The notes beneath the pieces are model-generated. The model had not been told where the DNA came from. It saw nothing but the letters and a program-made list of their open reading frames with translations, and did not search any database. Positions 4,243-7,685 of a DNA stretch of 7,685 nucleotides are shown in pieces. Position 1 is the first letter of the stretch. Each line of letters begins with the position of its first letter. The stretch comes from Planctomycetaceae bacterium. GTDB lineage: Bacteria > Planctomycetota > Phycisphaerae > Phycisphaerales > SM1A02. The stretch is from NCBI GenBank assembly GCA_947459855.1, contig CANHFL010000038.1:1-7685 (forward strand), in the 5' to 3' direction. Both the position numbers and the translations under genes were made by a program.

Positions 4243-7200
4243 TCACGGCTGCAGCGCGATCCGGCGCGGCGCCTGCGCGGCCGCACGGGGGACGATGACG
4301 ATCCCGTCGGGCACTGGCAGCACCAGCGACTGCCCGCCGTCGACCGTGACGCGCACCTTCGCCAGCCCGTCGGGCAGGCGGACGCGGATCTCGCGCCCGT
4401 CCGCCGCGCGCAGCTCGGCGCGCACCAGGCGGCCGTCCGACCACTCGATGTCCACCTCGACGGGGCCGCGGGCCACCATGCCCTCGACGTGTCCCTCGGG
4501 CCACGACGCTGGCAGCGCCGGCAGCAGGTCGATGCGGTGCAGCAGGTGGCCGGCGCTCCAGATGGCCACGTGGCTCTGCAGCAGCATCTCGCCGATGCCG
4601 GCGGCACCGCCGAAGTTGCCGTCGATCTGGAAGGGCGGATGGTCGTCGAAGAGGTTCGGCAGCGTGCTCTTCGAGAGCAGCGCGGCGACGTCGTTCCATG
4701 CGCGCTCGCCGTCGTGCAGGCGCGCCCAGAAATTGATCAGCCACGCGCGGCTCCAGCCCGTGTGGCCTCCGCCCGACGCCAGGCGCTTCTCCAGGCTCTT
4801 CCGCGCCGCGGCCGCCAGGTCCGGCGAACCGTCCGGCGTGATGAAGGACGCCGGGTGCAGCCCGTACAGGTGGCTCATGTGGCGGTGGCCTGGCTCGGTC
4901 TCGGCGAACGGGCGCGACCACTCCATCAGGCGTCCGTCGGCGCCGATCGCCGGCATCGCGAGCCGCGGCAGCGCCTTCTCGGCCTCCACCGCGATCGGGT
5001 CGTCGGCGATGCCCAGCACGCGCGCGGCGTCCAGCAGGTTGGTCAGCAGGTCGCGCGCGATCCACTGGTCCATCGACGTGCCCATCGAGAGGTCCGCGTG
5101 CCGGCCGTCCGGCAGCGCGAAGGTGTTCTCGGGGCTGGTGCTGGGGCCGCTCACCAGCTTTCCGGTGGCGGGGTCGGTGGAGAGGTAGTCCAGCAGGAAG
5201 CGTGCTGCGCCGGCCATCGCGGGCCACGCGCGGTCGCGCAGGAACGCGCGGTCGCCGGTGAAGAGGTAGTGCTCCCATTCGTGGCGCACCAGCCACGCGC
5301 CGCCCAGCGGGTACATGCCCCACACGGTCTGGCCCTCGGGCGCGGTGACGGCCCAGGCGTCGGTGATGTGGTGCGCGCACCAGCCGCGCGCGCCGTAGAG
5401 GTCCTTCGCGGTGCGCGCGCCGCGCACCTGCAGGCGGTCGATCAGGTCCAGGAGCGGCAGCTCGGTCTCGGCCAGCGCGCCGGGGCCCGCCGGCCAGTAG
5501 TTCATCTGCACGTTGATGTTGGTGTGGAAGTCGGCGTTCCACGGCGCGCGGAAGTGCTCGTTCCAGATGCCCTGCAGGTTCGCGGGCAGGCTGCCCATCC
5601 GGCTGCTGCTGAGCAGCAGGTAGCGCGCGTACCGGAAGTAGAGCGCGACCAGCCCGTTGTCGCCCTTCGGCTGCGAGCGGAAGCGCTCCAGGCGACGGTC
5701 GGTGGGGAGCAGCGAGGGAAGCGTCGACGAATCGGCCGGCGGGCCGCCCAGTTCAAGCCTCACGCGGCCCATCGCGCGGGCGAACCACGACGTGGCGCGC
5801 TGGCGGAGCGATTCCCATCCCGTGGCGACGTTGCGCAGGTCGGCGTCGACGCGCGCGTCGGGGCTGCCGCCGCCGTAGGACGTGCGCGCGGCGACCGCCA
5901 CGGTGAACGCGTGGGCGCCGCGGACCAGCACGTCGCCGCCGTCGACGGCCACGTCGCCGCCCTCGGTGCGGATCTCGGCGGTGCAGACGTAGCGCACGCC
6001 GCCCTGGCCCGTGTGGCCGATGAACGAGAGCCGCGCGCCCGTGCTGCCGGGCACCGCCGCACGGACGGGCACGTCGCCCTCGAAGGGCGCACGTGCCAGC
6101 GCGATTCGCATCTCGGGAAGCACGTCGCCCTCGGCGACGGCCGCGGTGCGGACCAGCAGCAGCTCGTCCGGTGCCGAGGCGATCGTCTCGCGCACGATGC
6201 CGGTGCCGCCCGTCGCGAACTCGGTGCGCGCGATGCCCGTGCCCAGGTCGAGCGAACGTCGGTAGCCGGTCACGGCGTCGGGGCGCGTGGCCAGCGAGAT
6301 CGTCAGGTCGCCCAGCGTCTGGTGGCTGCGCGGCATCATCGGGCCGGGCAGCATGCAGTCGCGCTGGATGATCTCCTGCGCGGCGACCAGCTTTCCCTGC
6401 AGCGCCAGGTCGCGCGCGGCGCGCCAGCTGCCGGCGGCCTCGGGTGCGTTGCGGTCCTGGTCGTTGCCTTCCCAGACGGTCGCCTCGTTCAGCTGCAGGC
6501 GGTCGGCGTCCGGCGCGCCGAAGACCATCGCGCCCAGGCGGCCGTTGCCGACGGGCAGGGCCTCGACCCAGCGGCGCGCCGGTGCGGCGTACCACATGTC
6601 GGGCGGCGTGCCCGTGAGCGCGGCTGCGGGCTCCACCGCGGTGCGGCGCGTGCCGACCGGGATCGGCGCCAGGCGCGCGCGCAGGTCGGGATCCATCACC
6701 GGATCCAGCTTCGCGAGCCCCGGGTGGTCGCCGCGCGCGATCCACCACGTGCCCGAGAGGTCGATCGCCGTGCGCGGGCCGTTCAGCATGGGAGTGCGGC
6801 CGGGATCGCCCACGAGGCCGCCGTCGCGCCCGGAATCGTCCACCCGGACCGCGATGCGGTTGATGCCGGTCCGCAGCAGCGCACGCGGCACCGCGTAGGC
6901 ACGCGATGCGTTCCAGCCCCGCGTGCGGCCGATCTCGGTGCCGTTCACGAACGCGACGTCGTCGTCGTCGATGCGGCCCAGCGAGAGCGAGAGGTCGTGC
7001 GCGCAGTCGTCGGCGGCCAGCGTGACCTCGCCGACGTACCACGCGATGCCGTCGGCGTCGGCGGGCAGGCCGTTGCCCTCCCACTTCCCGGGGACCTGCG
7101 TGGCGGCGAGCGTCACGCCCGCGACCACGGGCGCGGATGGACCGGCCTGCCCGATGGCGAGCGCGGCGAGCGTGACCGTTGCGGCGAGCGCGTTCCACAT
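4243..7200 (-). CDS. Secreted GH95 alpha-L-fucosidase-family enzyme with N-terminal sialate O-acetylesterase-like beta-sandwich
   Basis: A 985-residue exported glycoside hydrolase. GH95 enzymes are inverting alpha-L-fucosidases, typically alpha-1,2, with some alpha-L-galactosidases. A signal-like segment (1-19, ending IGQA) precedes a beta-sandwich at about 33-150 (LGRIDDDDVAFVNGTEIG, RVDDSG). GH95 begins near 200 with MWYAAPARRWVEALPVGNG. The catalytic barrel has N561 and N563 (HTNINVQMNYW), E691 (TSPEN) and D860 (QIDGNFGG), equivalent to N421, N423, E566 and D766 of Bifidobacterium AfcA, so it should be active. GHRHMSHLYGLHP, GWSRAWLINFWARL and the C-terminal LLPALPASWPEGHVEG are also family signatures. 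The start is fixed by an in-frame TAA at 7210-7212, nine bases upstream. Oddly, the signal-like segment has no Lys or Arg. The gene is 43 bases downstream of the sigma factor gene, possibly co-transcribed. Fucose versus L-galactose specificity is not decided here. Confidence 0.93.
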   Translation of the reverse strand: MWNALAATVTLAALAIGQAGPSAPVVAGVTLAATQVPGKWEGNGLPADADGIAWYVGEVTLAADDCAHDLSLSLGRIDDDDVAFVNGTEIGRTRGWNASRAYAVPRALLRTGINRIAVRVDDSGRDGGLVGDPGRTPMLNGPRTAIDLSGTWWIARGDHPGLAKLDPVMDPDLRARLAPIPVGTRRTAVEPAAALTGTPPDMWYAAPARRWVEALPVGNGRLGAMVFGAPDADRLQLNEATVWEGNDQDRNAPEAAGSWRAARDLALQGKLVAAQEIIQRDCMLPGPMMPRSHQTLGDLTISLATRPDAVTGYRRSLDLGTGIARTEFATGGTGIVRETIASAPDELLLVRTAAVAEGDVLPEMRIALARAPFEGDVPVRAAVPGSTGARLSFIGHTGQGGVRYVCTAEIRTEGGDVAVDGGDVLVRGAHAFTVAVAARTSYGGGSPDARVDADLRNVATGWESLRQRATSWFARAMGRVRLELGGPPADSSTLPSLLPTDRRLERFRSQPKGDNGLVALYFRYARYLLLSSSRMGSLPANLQGIWNEHFRAPWNADFHTNINVQMNYWPAGPGALAETELPLLDLIDRLQVRGARTAKDLYGARGWCAHHITDAWAVTAPEGQTVWGMYPLGGAWLVRHEWEHYLFTGDRAFLRDRAWPAMAGAARFLLDYLSTDPATGKLVSGPSTSPENTFALPDGRHADLSMGTSMDQWIARDLLTNLLDAARVLGIADDPIAVEAEKALPRLAMPAIGADGRLMEWSRPFAETEPGHRHMSHLYGLHPASFITPDGSPDLAAAARKSLEKRLASGGGHTGWSRAWLINFWARLHDGERAWNDVAALLSKSTLPNLFDDHPPFQIDGNFGGAAGIGEMLLQSHVAIWSAGHLLHRIDLLPALPASWPEGHVEGMVARGPVEVDIEWSDGRLVRAELRAADGREIRVRLPDGLAKVRVTVDGGQSLVLPVPDGIVIVPRAAAQAPRRIALQP

Positions 7201-7205
7201 GGCGC

Positions 7206-7218
7206 CCCGTTATACGGG
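7206..7218. promoter_or_regulatory. Small palindrome upstream of the fucosidase gene
   Basis: CCCGT-TAT-ACGGG is a perfect 5-base dyad ending six bases before the fucosidase start. Read on the minus strand it contains TATAAC (7209-7214), a good -10 look-alike, but no -35 is recognisable upstream and transcription would start only a few bases before the ATG. It could be an operator, a weak internal promoter, or chance. Confidence 0.25.
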
Positions 7219-7243
7219 CGACGCGCGGACGCGGTGCGGCTGA

Positions 7244-7685
7244 TCAGCCTTCCTGCTGGCGGTAGCGGCGGACGCACTCCTGCAGGTCGTGCAGGATGCG
7301 CATCTTGGCGTGGCGGATCGCGGCGGCGCTCATGCCGGTCTCGCGCTCCACGGCCTCGACGGGCATGCCCTTGATGCCGTACAGCTCGAAGGCCTGCATG
7401 GTGCGGGGCTGCACCTTCTGGCGGACCTCCTCCAGCGCACGGCGGAGCATGGTCTCGGCCCACTCGCGCTCCCAGCGCGCGTCCATCGGGTCGTCCGACG
7501 CGGGGTCGTGGTCGGGGGAGAGCTCCACCTGCTTCTTGCGGCGGCGCCAGCGGTCGCGCACGGCGTTGACCGTGATGCACTTCAGGTAGCCGCGGAAGCG
7601 GCCCTTCGAGGGGTCGTACTCGAAGTTGTCGTGCTTGCGGAAGAACCCCATGATGACGTCCTGCACCACGTCGTCGACCTCGCCC
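7244..7685 (-). CDS. ECF-type RNA polymerase sigma factor, C-terminal part, cut by window edge
   Basis: The visible 146 residues contain sigma region 2 from about 2.2 onward (DDVVQDVIMGFF at 4-15, then FEYDPSKGRFRGYLKCITVN at 21-40 and the basic RDRWRRRKK). A short acidic linker (about 54-68) and region 4 follow (about 78-138), with a helix-turn-helix around KGMPVEAVERETGMSAAAIR that would contact the -35 element. The F.YDP.KGRFRGWLK block is typical of planctomycete and related ECF factors. The start is beyond the right edge: region 2 is already under way at the first codon, so the GTG at 7667-7669 is not the true start. No anti-sigma gene is visible downstream; the next gene is the GH95 enzyme 43 bases away on the same strand, with no terminator between. 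Its regulon cannot be told from the sequence. Confidence 0.9.
   Translation of the reverse strand, partial: GEVDDVVQDVIMGFFRKHDNFEYDPSKGRFRGYLKCITVNAVRDRWRRRKKQVELSPDHDPASDDPMDARWEREWAETMLRRALEEVRQKVQPRTMQAFELYGIKGMPVEAVERETGMSAAAIRHAKMRILHDLQECVRRYRQQEG

Noticed and set aside
2004..4607. An 867-codon minus-strand open frame antisense to the M28 peptidase gene
   Set aside because: It has no domain-like sequence, crosses the convergent hairpin and part of the fucosidase gene in another frame, and is a GC-driven shadow of a peptidase with all its zinc ligands.
4219..7374. A 1051-codon open frame on the plus strand, antisense to the fucosidase gene
   Set aside because: The product is Arg/Ala/Gly/His-rich low-complexity sequence with no recognisable domain. 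It is the expected by-product of very high GC at third codon positions of the real gene.
1..7685. Mobile element, CRISPR array, phage or defence system
   Set aside because: No transposase, integrase, inverted terminal repeats, regularly spaced repeats or known defence domains are visible; all five genes belong to recognised metabolic, envelope or regulatory families.

Overview
The window looks like chromosomal DNA from a high-GC planctomycete, most likely of the Phycisphaerae type. Three things suggest this: a stand-alone prepilin-like protein of the kind with a GFT(I/L)xELLVV N-terminus and a C-terminal DG box, an ECF-type sigma factor of planctomycete flavour, and large secreted hydrolases with very GC-rich third codon positions. 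This taxonomic call is inference from protein style; no rRNA or other marker is present.

Layout, left to right. (1) Positions 1-460, minus strand: the N-terminal 153 residues of a glycosylasparaginase-type Ntn hydrolase that runs off the left edge. (2) Positions 461-777: a 317-base divergent intergenic region with small dyads and one loose direct repeat, but no recognisable gene. (3) Positions 778-1911, plus strand: a cysteine-rich prepilin-type protein with a good ribosome binding site, closed by a strong intrinsic terminator (1967-2004). (4) Positions 2058-4178, plus strand: a secreted M28 zinc aminopeptidase with PA and PDZ domains. (5) Positions 4201-4236: a near-perfect hairpin between two convergent genes. 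(6) Positions 4243-7200, minus strand: a secreted GH95 alpha-L-fucosidase-family enzyme with an unusual N-terminal beta-sandwich resembling the one in sialate O-acetylesterases. (7) Positions 7244-7685, minus strand: the C-terminal part of an ECF sigma factor whose start lies beyond the right edge.

How the genes may fit together (inference): an exported fucosidase trims glycans, an exported aminopeptidase trims peptide, and an intracellular glycosylasparaginase would split the remaining GlcNAc-Asn bond. Together they suggest scavenging of fucosylated glycoprotein or related polysaccharide. The sigma factor sits 43 bases upstream of the fucosidase on the same strand, so the two may be co-transcribed. 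I see no mobile element, CRISPR array, tRNA, rRNA or phage gene. The families are all known; the unusual points are the domain fusion in the fucosidase, the cysteine pattern of the pilin-like protein, and the sigma-fucosidase tandem.
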